From: Karalla daura
Taxonomy: Eukaryota; Chordata; Actinopteri; Chaetodontiformes; Leiognathidae
Length of the DNA stretch: 64,000 nucleotides
Assembly (NCBI GenBank): GCA_029224185.1
Contig: CM055193.1
Coordinates: 8,206,359 to 8,270,358, forward strand
Reading direction: 5' to 3'
In this document: piece by piece, positions 36,501 through 49,746 of the stretch
How the letters are laid out: each line of letters opens with the position of its first letter
Numbering within the stretch: the first letter of the stretch is position 1
Notes under the pieces: model-generated
Databases searched by the model: none
The model's input: only the letters and a program-made list of their open reading frames with translations
What the model was told of the DNA's origin: nothing
Program-made: the position numbers and the translations under genes

Positions 36501-39500
36501 AAAATAAACACACACACACACATACGTAAACAGATTTAAACAGATTCAATGGCTGCTTTTTCACCTCAATGGATGGATCAAAGAGTGGGATTGTCAACAG
36601 ACCAGAGATAGCATCCATCGTCTGTTAACACTCACATCCAGCCATCCATTATCTTACCTGCTTTGTACCCAACGGCGTCCCGAGGGTCTGCTGCTGTCTA
36701 TCTCCAGCACACACAAAGCAAAACTAAGACATAGACCCTAAATACACAGGCTGCCAGCAGCATAGCAGCTTGTTGCAGCCCCCCCCCCCCCCCCACCCCC
36801 GTCAAAACTGCAGAGAAAAAAAGTGTAAACACAGTAATCTTAAATGCCTTAAAACCACAATAATAATGAAATTAAAGCTGCTCACTCATACAGTGTGTCT
36901 GGCCGATGATGCTTCAGCATTTCTTAAATGAGTGTTTCTCAATTCTGGTCCTTAAGTGCCACTGCTCCACATATTTTAGATGCTCCCTGCTCCAAAACAA
37001 CTGATTGAAATGATCGGATGATGATGATGAAGAGGAGGCAGCCATCAGACTCAGGTCTGTTGGAGCAGGAACATATAAAACAAGATACCATACCATTATC
37101 CTCATTAATATCAATATCATTAACAAGGATAATGGTATTTGAGGACCAGGGACTGAGACATACTGCCTTAGATATTGGTTGATTTGGTAAATTTTGTGTA
37201 AATATGCACTGTAAGAGCAAAATGAGTGATGACTTTTGGCCTGCACATGCCTTCATGCTGGTTTCTAATTGGATACTTACTTTTTTGTCATTTTTCATTC
37301 AAGTCTCATTGATTTACAAGTCATGACACCTGTCAATCAAAGTGTCCACTGAGATGCACTTGTCAGACCAGGATTCGAACCGGGGACTTTTTTTTTTGCT
37401 GTGAGACGACAACAAAACTGATCAAAAGAAAATCGCATCGTTTAATTTGTTTACAGTTTTCAAGGAAAATGAAACATACTGTATTAGTCAAGGCAGAGAC
37501 CAAATGGTGTTTTTCTCGCAGCCACAGGGCGTCTCTATGGCCAGAAATGATTCAACTTCATTCTTGGGCTAAATTGCAGTGTTACCTAGGACAATTTCGC
37601 TTCTGCAGGTGATTTTGTTTTGTCTTTGTTTGCTCTAACCAGTCTTCACTCACAATTGTCCTGTGGAGACAATTTTCCACCCAGACAGAAGTTTTTCTCC
37701 ACCCCTAACACTCTAAAACATTTATAGATTTAATAGCTGTTATTTCTGTGAGATGACTTATAACGACCTGTGCAGCCGTGTCGACATCATCCACCCTTGG
37801 CTGCCATTTTTTTCCTCTGACACTTCCCCACCTCTTTGTCTGGCTCTGGCACAGGAAGATGACTTTCTCATTAGTAATACTGCTGACTAAGCTCCGATTG
37901 CCTTGGTTATTTTCCAGCTGACACCACAGACCCATTTGAAGAATCCAAGAAGTGGGCAATAATTCAGAGGGTTGGAACCAGCGTGAGAAATTTCTAGACT
38001 CGACTTCCCTCCTCCTTCAGACATTTATCTTTAGAAACAAGTCACAAACGTCTAATTTAATTAAAAAAGACATGTTTTCTCCAACAGCGGGGCTCTTTAC
38101 TTTAAAACGAGACATAACCAAACTAGGAGCAAATGGACTGGAGCGTTTGTTTGGGACTATATTCAGCCGTGGATTAATACACATCTGCTGCACTAGCAAG
38201 TATCTCAGCAGCAGGAAGGCGTTCGTCAGATCCATTGAAAATAAACAGCATTACTCATGTTTCACAATCAGGGAATGTGTCATGAAGAGCGCCGCGGCCT
38301 CACACAGAGAAGGTTCCCGGTTCGAGTCGTGAGGGCCTCTCTTCAGCATGTGTCTGTGTGGGTTTTTTCTCCCACGGTCCCTCGATGTGCATATTCAGGC
38401 TGATTGGAGACTCCAAACTGACCTTTTTCACTGTAGCCATCGAGTAATTACACAAGTACTGGTGACGTCAAACACCGTCACGCTCAGGCTGTTATGATTG
38501 CTGTGATTTGCCATCTGCAAAGACTTGAATGTAATGAATGTTCATTAACTTAACAAACAAGTCCCGCTCCACATGCAACCGAACACTTCTTTTTAGTTGT
38601 GGGCTAACGCAGAACCGAGCGACTTGTCGGGAATGATCGAGTCTGCGTTGCTTCAGCGTATTTATCAGCAATATTGTACCATATGCCGAGCTCTAATGAA
38701 CAAAGATGAGAAATGAATGGTGAAACATGGAAAAAATATCAAAATATCGAGCACAATGGTGGGCAATGAGTGGGTAGCGCAGTCGCCTCACAGCTAGAAG
38801 GACCTGGTTGACTCCAGGTATTCCTACAGTCCAGAAACACTCATGTTAAGTCAGCTGTACAATCTGAACGGCCCCCAGTTGTGAGTGTGATGGGTAAGTG
38901 ATGGATCTATGGACAGATGGAAAGTGTCATCCAAGAATTTGATGTGTTTTTGGTGTTTCGACACCTTTTCTATACTTAGCTTAACCAAGTCGTCATTTTC
39001 TCTTTCTATCGTTTCTTGAGATTTGTCACTGAGGAAAAACTCTCATGAATTATTCTCCAACAGATTATGAATGCAACAGGAGACGTCACGCTCTAAAATT
39101 ATCCGGGTTGTTATTTTTTTTGGGTGGGGGGGGAGTTTGCCTACAAGTGCGAGCAACGTTGCCGATATTGTTTGACAGGCAGAATAACTATTTACATTTA
39201 CTCAGTTGCAAAAAGAAAAAGAGAGAAAATGTGTGAAAACAAACTTGTGCCTGCGATGTAAAGGCTAAAGAGCCGCCTGCCTCTCTCCGGCACTGTCGCT
39301 ATGGCAGCAGTGCAGAGATCCAGCAGGCGAGAAGCCCTCGGATTTTAAGGTGGAACTAAAGAAAGGGAATATATTCATTCGCCTTGCGCGCCGCTAAGAT
39401 TTCACGCAGACCTTAACTAAGTGTGGATTCATGCATGGGATTGAGAAACTGCTGTCCAATCTCAATAACCATCTGGGTTTGAGCTGACTTTTCTGGATTC

Positions 39501-41697
39501 ACAGCTTCCGAGAGGCATTTACCTCAGTGTGGCGCAGACAAAGAACGAGGCTCATTTCACCTGAGCCAAAAATAAGATCGCTCCTATCTTCCCCTCCGTC
39601 TTCTTGTCTTGGAAAAAAAAAAAAAAAAAAGAAAAAGAAACCCTTTCTACTGGCAAGCAAAAGGCTGTTGTGTTGCAGCTCAGCCATATCTCACTGCCCC
39701 TTATTGCATTTAGACTGGAGCCACGCACATTATCCTGTGTATTGTGCCACCGCTAATGTATGTTTGAGAGCGAAGGAGTGTAAGCCTCCTTTGTTGATCT
39801 CCCCACTGCGCCGGAGTCACAGAGCTGAAGAGTGTGAGGCAGGGAAAAAAAAAAAAAAAGGGAGGATAGAATAATGATGCGAGAGAAACACAGCAGTGGA
39901 TCCCCAGTCCACCCACACTGCTCAGCACAGCGCAGCAGCAGTGCACTTTTGTCATGTCTTAGTTCAGAGCCACATGCAAATGCATAAATCTTTCATCTTA
40001 GACAGCGCTCTCACTAAGGAGTCTACACAGACCATTTTGTTCCCCTGAAAATATCAGGCAAACGGAAACACAAAGCAATTCCTAATGCTTCTTTATCTGC
40101 TCGCACAGAAACGGCACTTAATTATTTGCCGTAAAGCCCAAGGAGCGCCCGAGTGCCCGATCACTCATGTCGCCTTAGCGAAATGACTTTTTTTTTTTTT
40201 TGCGTGTTTATTTGTGTATCTTTTTTTTTCTCGCAGGGCCGTCGCAGTACGAACGGTCGCTCCGTCAGCGCTCGTGCGCTCGCAGTCGAGTCGATAACTT
40301 GTCAACATCTTTTATGCGCTGTGTCAACAAGTCGACTGTCTGGTTGGTGGAAGCAGAAGTGACAGGATGTCGACTGCCACCCGCCGAGTTCTGGTTTCGG
40401 CTGTTTTTCAGGCTCCGGGAACGCGCCTGGATTCAATGCGAGCTGTGGTTCTGGGGTTTTTTTTTTTTATCCTGTGCTCTGCTTTTAAACAGAACAGACC
40501 GACGGGTCAAACGGCTCCACCGGTGCCATTTATGTATTGTTAGCGCGGAGTATACGTGCTATCGCTTTGCATAACAGCTGATAGCGGGGGATTTGTGGCT
40601 CTGCATCAACATGAAAATGGCCACTTAAAGTCTTACAAGCTGACATTTGTAATGCACGACGGTGTCAGGGAGTCAAAAAGGAAAATTAGAGTGCTTGTCC
40701 ACAGTGTTTTATTAAAACGGTCCCTTAGTCTGTTGGCTTTTTCCTCTCGCTCCCTCTGCCCGTCTTGTTTTACAAGCATCTTTTGGCCCGAAACTTTTGT
40801 AAAATGTTCAATGACAAATGTCCTTGGAAAAAAAAAAAAAAAAACTGGAGGGAGATAAAATTCCCCTCTGGCTGGGAACTAAGGGAAGGGTGAAGTGGCC
40901 TTCCTTCCAAAAGCCACTCGTTCTGTTCTAGATACAAAAGGAAACATGCTCCCAGAAGTGTGTTTTGGGCAATCGTTCCCGGTCCTTTCTCCACACTTTT
41001 TATAGCCAGAGCTATTAAACTACTTAATTCCCATGCCAAGTGTCGCCCGACAACCCCACCCCCCACCCCCCCGCCCCATTTCAGAAATGGTATCTCCACA
41101 CACACACACACACACACACACACTTACAGTACAATCTAGTGCATGAGTGAGAGGAGTGAGCAGGGGAGTGACCTGCAGCAGGTCTCTCTTCTCCATCGAC
41201 AGCCCGGGATGATAAGTACGACCTCATCGCCAATGCAGACCTCGCGGTTTACGCTAAAGCACAACCGTCCACCCCCCCCACCATTAATGCCATTCAACGC
41301 TCACTGCTGCGGGGTGAGATCTGATGTTGACTGACAAGTGCATTAACAGACCGCCTGGCACACGCGCTCCGCAGCATCGGCCGGGGAAGCTCCTATTATT
41401 GAGCGCACGTCCGCAACGTATAACTTGCGCAGACACAAATGACAGGCTTGGGAGCGCGCCACATATTTAAGCTGATTCTTTTGCCTCGTAAGTAATGTTC
41501 AGACGTGCGTAGCTCTGTCTGAGCTAATTACTGAACTCTTCGGGACTCTGCTTGAGACAGGCTGCTACGCCCTGCGAGCAGATGGGGACCGTATGATGCT
41601 TTGGCTGACCTGCATCTCCTCTCGGCATCTCCTGTTGTTGTCCACCGTGTGACGGAAATGCATTATTGGGGGGGTGTGTGTGTGTGTCTCTCTGTCT

Positions 41698-41729
<32 letters not shown>

Positions 41730-44700
41730 CTATCATTGCATTTAAAATAACCGTGAAATACAGACTGTAAAAGCACAGCTGAGAGTCCACACACAACGAC
41801 CCGTGTTTTGCATGTAAAAATACATTCCTCCAGTGGCCATAGTGCAGCTGCTGTGATGCATAGGAAGCAGGTGTGGAAGTGCTGTATTGTTCAGCAGGGA
41901 GCTCGCTTCCCTGTCCTTGATTATCATAAAGGTTCAGGATATAGGTCACCCTGTTTGGAGGTTTTAACTGGGTGGAATAGACTCGAATCACGCTGTGATC
42001 CTTTGTGTGGTCCATGTAGGCCACCGCACAGCAAGAGGCGGCAGGTTAAGAGTTCATGTTTTTCTTTTGTTAGCAGAGATGCTGTACCTTGCCACCCCAG
42101 CGTCTAACACTTTTCTCTCCTGATCCTGTCCCCTCTCTCCCTCTCTCTCCATCTCTCTCCATCTCTCTCTTTCTTTCCCTGTACAGGCAGCGCCGGCACC
42201 ACCGTTGTGTTTAACAAGAACGGCGATGCCCCAGGACGCTATGACCTGTTCCAGTTCCAGCTGACCAACTCCTCCACCCCAGAATACAAGGCTGTAGGAC
42301 AGTGGGTGGAGACCCTGCAGCTCAAGGTAGGTAGCAGACGACGTCCAGGAGTGTTTTAAATGTTTGCATCTGAAGGAGAGGCCTCGTCTCTCTCCACGAT
42401 GCCGAGAACATAAATTGAGATTTCTTATGCGACAAGGGGGGAGAGCACATTATTTACACGTCAAATCTGGATGGAGCTCGGGCGCAGACATATTTTACTG
42501 TCATCCTAATTGATGTATGTTAGGTGCAGGAAAATGAATCCGTGCAGTTTAGCAGGGAGAGGGAAGTGTTAATCTCTACTGGGATGATAAGTGCTCAAAA
42601 TTCCTCAGGTGTAACATATTTCCACCAACAGTGAACGTGTTGCCTGCTAATGAAACTCAGCTGCAATTTATCCAATAAGACGGATGCTTACGTTCTTGAC
42701 TAAAACACGGTTTTATCAAAGGTTATCAGACGCCACAAACGACGTGCTCGGGAAAAAAGTTTGCGGTTTAATTGACGTAGGATTTTAAATTCAGCCTTTG
42801 AAGGAGGGATAAAATGCAGCTGTTTCTCCGTCACCGGTGACAGCGTGACAGACGCGGGCGCTTTTTAGGGAAGATCTGTCATTCCTCCACCTGTGAAAGG
42901 ATGTTGCTTCACTGAAAACATAAGAGCTCAACACTAAAAAGAAGAAAGTAGGAGAGCAGAGAGAGAACAGATGACTGTACTCCACTGTTTGGCGATCACT
43001 CTTCATCCGCTGAAAAGGTTGGAGGGCTGACGGGGAAGAGTGGGAGGAAGAGGAAGAGCGTGTTTTTTAACCCAAGTGTCAGACCATATATGTTCAGCAT
43101 TTGGCAGCGGAGGGCCGCGGAAGATGTTGACGATGTCGGAGAGTGACATGGAAATATACACCTCCCATGTCGGGGCTCTCACTGCTTTCTCACAGCTTTT
43201 TACTGTACATGATGAAACTCTAAATCTATGATCACACTTTGTCAGATGTAATTTAAGGCGCACCCCAGAGTGGGAGATAAATCATATGAAAGCTCTCGGT
43301 ACTTCAGGGGGAAACACGGATGGGTTTCAATAGGAAAGCACTTTAGAATTTTATTTATTTGTTTTTTTTTTTTGGCATCTCCGAACGATAGTAAACCCCC
43401 CCCCTGAGGAGAACAGAAGAACATAGATACAGGTTTTTTTTTATTATTATTTTAACGTAAGCTTTAAAATAACTTCGGTTCACCTAAAAAAAATGCTGTT
43501 TAATATCGCTGTAGAGCTAGAGACAGCTGCCGTGCAGCTTTTTTAAGTGCAAGGTGCGGGTTTGGAGCCACCGCAATAGATCTCACTGTCACAACACAAG
43601 AATGGGCCGGGGTGATTCATGTGGACAATAAAGAAACTGATTTTATTTCCAGGCAAACACGGCTTGAAATTGCACATAGTGCTCGATAGGATGAATCCTG
43701 AACCCGAAATTTCCAGGTATTTCTATGTAACTCTGATTAGAAAAAAAAAAAAGAACACAATATTTACATACAGATGAGTTAACATTTGCATAATGGCTCT
43801 CTGGATCACAAGAATTAAACTCAACTCAATGGGTTTGATAGCACAGGTGGAACAACGTCTGTTGCTGGAGATTTGTGCTTCACATTCTGTTTTAGTGTGA
43901 TTACAAACCAAATGCTACAGTGCAATTATACTCCAGCGCGATACCTATTTGTTCAGTAACACATAAAGAGCACCTTAATACAGAGGTGAACCCGAAACGA
44001 CTGATCGCGCTCTTTGTGCTCATCGATAAAGAAACACAAATGTGCGGCTCAAATTCACTGTTAAATTAACAACATCTGAGCCAAAAACGAAAACTATCAC
44101 AGCCGTACGAGTCCGAGGTGTCAAAAACAACAAAAAAAAACGCTTGCGGTCTCCATGACAACAACAGAGCTGTTGGTCTCATTACCGCTTCCACACTGTG
44201 TGTGTGTGTGTGTGTGTAATCGGGAGGTTTTCCAGAGAGCACCATTCATTGTCCAAATAACAAATGGCACCTTCATGCCCCCAGATAAATGGCAGATGAT
44301 AATCTATCCAGACACCACAGAAACAACACATTTGTCATACAGGTACACACACCACAGACGTGCACGCACATATGTGTACGTATGTGCGCATGTGTAGGTG
44401 TCGGTCTGTTTGTGTGTGTGTGTGTGTGTGTTGGAAAAGTGCAGCTCTGCATCTGCAATTATTGGCAGTTGCCATAGTTGGAGGAAGCAGGGCTGTCTGT
44501 ACCTTCAGCAGAACTCGTACCAGTCGCACTGTCACGCTGTGTGATGATATTTCAGGCAGGCTGCCGTGAACCCGCTCAAAGTCAAGTACAGAAAAAAAAA
44601 AACGGGGGGAGACGAGACAGTTAATTATAAAATGAAATGAATATTTTGCTAAAATAGGGCGACGTGATAGCTCACAGAGCAGGTTCGCATCCCAGTTGGA

Positions 44701-45803
44701 ATTTGCATGACGTCCCAGTGTCTGCGTGGGTTTTCTCCAGGTGTTCTGGTTTCCCCTACAGTCCAAAAACATGCATGTTTAGGCTCCTAATGGTCCCCTA
44801 AGTGTGAGTGTGAGAGTATGAATGGTGTGTGCTATGGACCGGCGACCTTCACCCCTACGTGCTCTTGAGATAAACACCATCACCCCCCCCCCTCCTCGAC
44901 ACTACTAAGGTACACAGTGGATAAGATAATGTATGGAACCCAAAGGGATGCAGTGACACAGATAAATCAGTATCATATCACCGTGTAGCAGGTGTATGGA
45001 TGGATTTGGTCCAGTGCAGGCAAAGTGAAAAAAGCAAATCTTAAACCTCTTTCACACCAAACCAAGGAAAAAAAAAACCCTCATATCTCACTTTTGACTT
45101 CAGAGGGGAAAGGCTACGGTTGCCATTCAGTCGCAGCCCACGGGTGTTTTTCACCTCCAGCTCCGATCGGCGGTGATGGAAACGAGACATCCAGGTGGAC
45201 ATGCTTCGTACCCGCTTATTTGTTGTGTCACTCCGTGACGCGTGTGGAAAAACTATGAAATTCGGAAACTCTCGGTTCAGTCGAGGATGCTCAGACTGAA
45301 TGATGCAAAAAAAAGGAGAGATGAAAGAAACAACCTGCTGTAACGTTGTCACGTTGTTTCTACTGTTCTCGTTTCCTGCCGCGTTCACGACATCGAACAT
45401 GACACGACGGGAAAAAAACCAAAACAAACAAACAAAAAAAACAAAACAGAACGGCACAGTCGTCAAGCGGCACCAGGACACCTGCATACGTGCGCTAATT
45501 TAGATGTAAAAACATAGTACAAAACAACCTTAAAAGACAAGCAAACAAAACCACGCTCTCCGGGGGTGGCGAGGGAAGTAAGATGGAGGCTTTAAATAGC
45601 AATCAAGGTGGATCACGAAAGGTGGAGTGGATTCAGGTGAGGCTCGTCTTCCTGACACACCTCCACTCTAAACTTCCTCCTACAGGCGCCGGAAAGACAC
45701 CCACGAGGGGCCGCAAACAGTAGGAGGGGATTTTCATCTGCTGATATTTATATGCAAGAGCTGCACCGAGCAGAAAGCAGCTCCAGAAATGAAAAGAAAT
45801 CCT

Positions 45804-45834
<31 letters not shown>

Positions 45835-46488
45835 CACGAGCAATGGAGGAAAAAAGTATTGGCATTTTAGGGAATGTGTTTATTCACTTTATCGCCGTGA
45901 GAGTTAGATAAGAAGACCCAACCGATCAATCAAGACGGTCGCTTGATCTGCTCAAAAATGTGAAATGCTGAAAATGAGAAGTTGTGGTTTTCTGTTTTCG
46001 TGGAGCCAGGCAGTCACTGAGCCAGACAGCCGGCAGACGGTTTATGTACGGATGAAACAAACGAGATACGTCACGCTAATCTGTGAGTTCAGCTAAGCTA
46101 AACTAACCAGCTGCAGCCATAAGCTTCACACTTAACACTGACATAAAAGTAGCAACAATGCTTAACGTGACTCAAGCTGTCCTGTGAAAACAAAGGAAAA
46201 AAAAGCCCGGGGTACTTTGAGTTAACGAAACGTCAACTGCACTTGTCTCTCTTTAAATTCTCTTTCTCATTTACACAACCTGATGTTAATATTCCTCTTA
46301 AATCTTGCATTTTATTCCTTTATTAGTGGGTGTTTTCAGACTTCTTCCTCTCCTCCTTCCGCGCCTTTCCTGGCACATTAATCTTTCTTTTCCTTTTTTT
46401 TTTCTTTGCACGTTATTGCCACCTGTAGATCAGAGGAACAGTGTGAAGCCGAAAGCAGCAGAGTGTATCACGTGTCTGTTTTGTGTGT

Positions 46489-46528
<40 letters not shown>

Positions 46529-49500
46529 AGCAGTGCCATAATGTGGCTCGCTGCCAGTGAAACTCACCGGGGGAACATTAATAGGGAGTAAACTTCTCAT
46601 CAAAGCAAAATTTTACTCAAAAAAAAAAAGAAATCCTTTTCATTTTCTTCTATAGTTTTATACCATCCCATTCTGATTTTAATACGCCGCGTTATACGCT
46701 CATTGTCTCAAAGCACCTTTTAAATCTGTCACATACGAGCAGTTTTAGATGACAATAAAATCAGTTTAATAAGCAAAGCAGTGTAATTTGTAGTTCTTGT
46801 TTCTCCTTTGTTTGTCAGACTCCAAGTGATTTATTTTACTTACTGATAGAGTACGTTTCTGTGAAACTGCCTGAACCAGGCAAGAGCATCTTTAATCTTC
46901 TGGTGCTTTTTAAGGCCATGGATCAGTACACTTTCATAATAAATCAAACCAGCAGCTCAGAGAATTATCATAGCTTTTTTAATGCCCTGGCAAGATACGT
47001 AAGAGCTCTGAAATATTCCATTTCTCCGTGGTCTTTTAAGGGCTGACTTGTATGTTGAAACCATAGCTTGAGCTTAAATCATGGAACACCTCGGGGCTCT
47101 TTCGGATTGAAGTTTCGATAGTTCTTCACCCTGTCTGTGTACTGCACTTTTCATTCTGATGACAAGATCATAAATAGAAATGGCTCTGCAAAGTCTAAAA
47201 CAGGCACTTTGCAATCCCACAACCCATTCTGCTGCCTTATCGTCACATATTTCATACCTCACTGGCTCCTGTATTAAAACATAATGTCTTTTGCATTTCA
47301 CATTTCTTTATTTTTATTTCACTGAACAAAGGTAGGCTCTGTTGCCATGGTGATTTCAATTACTTTCAAGTATTAGAGCAGGCAATGCGTGGAAGAAATT
47401 GGCAAGAAAGATGTTGCGGTGTATTAGGTTAATCTTTTTTTTTGGTTGTTTTTTTTTTTTTTCAATTGGGTTTAAACTTTTTTTTAGCCAGGATGCAAAG
47501 ATTTAATTGCACTTTGCGTTGGCAAACTAATACCGCTTCATGAGAGTCGTGATGTTGTAATCAGTTGCCTGGTTAATAACGCATTAATTACCTCCCTCCC
47601 GCTCTGCTCTGTCTTACCTCTGGCCTAGCGGTCCGTCGCTAACCCTCTCCTCTCGCTCGCTGTGTCATCTCTCTCCCAGCTGGAGGAGCTTCAGTGGCCA
47701 GATGCGGAACAGGAGGTGCCCATCTCAGTGTGCAGTCTGCCCTGCAAGACCGGAGAGAGGAAGAAGAGGGTAAAGGGTATGCCGTGCTGCTGGCACTGCG
47801 AGCTGTGCGACGGCTACCAGTACCAGTACGACGAGACCTCCTGCAGACTGTGTGCCTACAACATGAGACCCAACCCCAACCGGACGGCCTGCCAGCCCAT
47901 CCCCATCGTCAAGCTGGAGTGGCACTCGCCCTGGGCCATCATCCCCGTCTTCCTGGCCATGCTCGGCATCATCGCCACCATATTCGTCATGGCCACCTTC
48001 GTGCGCTACAACGACACGCCCATCGTGCGGGCGTCGGGCCGGGAGCTGAGCTACGTCCTGCTGACCGGCATCTTCCTCTGCTACATCATCACCTTCCTGA
48101 TGATCGCCAAGCCCGACGTGGCCGTGTGCGCCTTCCGGCGGATCTTCCTGGGCCTGGGCATGTGCATCAGCTACGCCGCGCTGCTCACCAAGACCAACCG
48201 CATCTACCGCATCTTCGAGCAGGGCAAGCAGACGGTCACGGCCCCGCGCTTCATCAGCCCCACGTCCCAGATCGCCATCACCTCCAGCCTGATCTGCGTG
48301 CAGCTGCTGGGCGTGCTGGTGTGGTTCGCCGTGGACCCGCCCAACACCATCGTCGACTACGACGAGCAGAAGACCATCAACCCCATGCTGGCGCGCGGCG
48401 TGCTAAAGTGCGACATCACAGACCTGCAGATAATCTGCTCGCTGGGCTACAGCATCCTGCTGATGGTGACCTGCACCATCTACGCCATCAAGACGAGGGA
48501 CGTACCCGAAGACTTCAATGAAGCCAAGCCCATTGGCTTCACTATGTACACCACTTGCATAGTCTGGCTGGCCTTCATCCCGATTTTCTTTGGCACAGCC
48601 CAGTCAGCAGAGAAGGTGAGTCATTTCTTTCTTTCTCTCTCTCTCACCCTCTCTCTCTCTCTCTCTCTTTCTCTTTCTCTGTCTCCGTCGCCACCCTTCC
48701 CTTTGTCTGTCCCTCTCCCTCCTCTCACAAATTTCCCTTTCATTCCTTCGGCCCTGTTTTTATCTTGTCCAAACACATGCGCACATGCGTATTTGTGCAA
48801 GCAGAAAAAGAACAACACAGACCGTACATAAAGGGAGCACGCGCATACACACACACACACACACACACAGAGGGAGATATTTAGAGGCAGGATAAGTTAT
48901 AGGTTCATTTTCTTTTGATTTCATATTCACGTGGCTCTGATGTGCATGGAAACCCACACTTGGTCCAGGCACAGACAGAGCCCCGCGCATAAAGAGACGA
49001 AGGGGCTGACGTTAAGCACCAGAACGGCTGAAAAGCTTGAGGAATGATGCGGACGGCGCTGCCAGCGGCTCCAGATGCCATTATCGTACAGGCGCTCACA
49101 CGCCCAGTGCTCAACATACAGGAGACAGGCCGGTGGAGGAGGTGGAGGAGGATGGAGATGAGATGAAGGAGGAAGGTTGGGCAGAAAAGGGGTGGTGTGG
49201 GGTGGGGATAAATATAAGTTTGATTCAACACATTCCTTCTCTTGACAGCTGCGCTCTACTCAACAAAGCATTTGACACTGGCTGCTGCTGCAGTTGATTG
49301 AGAATCTGACACTTTGACCTGATGTGCGAGTCATTGCTTACGTGGACGCCACGCCGCGGAATACAGATGCCGAAATCGGGAGCCGCGCGGCCGCTCGGCA
49401 TGGCCGTGTTTACAAGACGGAGCGGAGGGCAAGTTTTCCGCTGACGGAATATCGATGCTGACAGGAAAGTGTTACGCCTAACCTTTTGAGAGGCGCTCTG

Positions 49501-49704
49501 TTCAATATCCTTCCCGCTAAGCTACGGCATGAGATGGATCAGAAACTGATTTTCCTCATCTCAATTTGCTGCTGATTTCATAGATGAATTACACCCTCAG
49601 CAGCGATTAGGAGTTCATTATGCTACTCGCGGCGACTAGCGAGGCAGTAATGTGTTTATCTTTCCCCTTTATGCAGTTAACTCTTTCTCTGCACCAGCTC
49701 CTGC

Positions 49705-49746
<42 letters not shown>

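Larger units (their letters stand above)
33253..42186 (+). other. grm7 intron between probable exons 6 and 7
   Basis: 8934 nt, GTGAGT...TACAG, phase 1. It is the richest in mobile DNA: SINE copies at about 33370-33652, 36636-36760 with 37358-37412, 38282-38425 and 38766-38925, a hAT-like MITE at 36930-37163, and a short repeat at 36372-36490. It also holds CA/TG repeats at 35676, 41096 and 41674. The stretches 34050-35640 and 38930-41090 contain AT-rich or unique-looking sequence with no gene I can recognise. Confidence 0.9.
42327..47679 (+). other. grm7 intron between probable exons 7 and 8
   Basis: 5353 nt, GTAGGT...CTCCCAG, phase 0. Contents: TG repeats near 44198 and 44415, a SINE at 44655-44935, a (GAA)n at 45809-45832, a decayed teleost repeat at 45853-46170, a CA repeat at 46492 and T tracts near 47430-47462. 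The stretch 46800-47300 is non-repetitive and AT-rich with no coding signal beyond a 61-codon frame that I do not trust. Confidence 0.9.

Noticed and set aside
46861..47046. 61-codon frame of non-repetitive appearance in the intron before the large exon
   Set aside because: No similarity to a known protein, no suitable splice sites in phase 0, and AT-rich composition; at best an unknown non-coding element.
47694..48521. 275-codon frame overlapping the large grm7 exon
   Set aside because: It is the shifted frame of a GC-saturated exon, where stop codons are rare. The H/R/P/A-rich translation is what GC-rich third positions produce in that frame.
48616..48831. Extension of the grm7 frame past the donor at 48616
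   Set aside because: The translation becomes a Ser/Leu-rich low-complexity stretch from a CT repeat. GTGAGT is a strong donor and TM7 lies in the next exon, so this is ordinary intron sequence.
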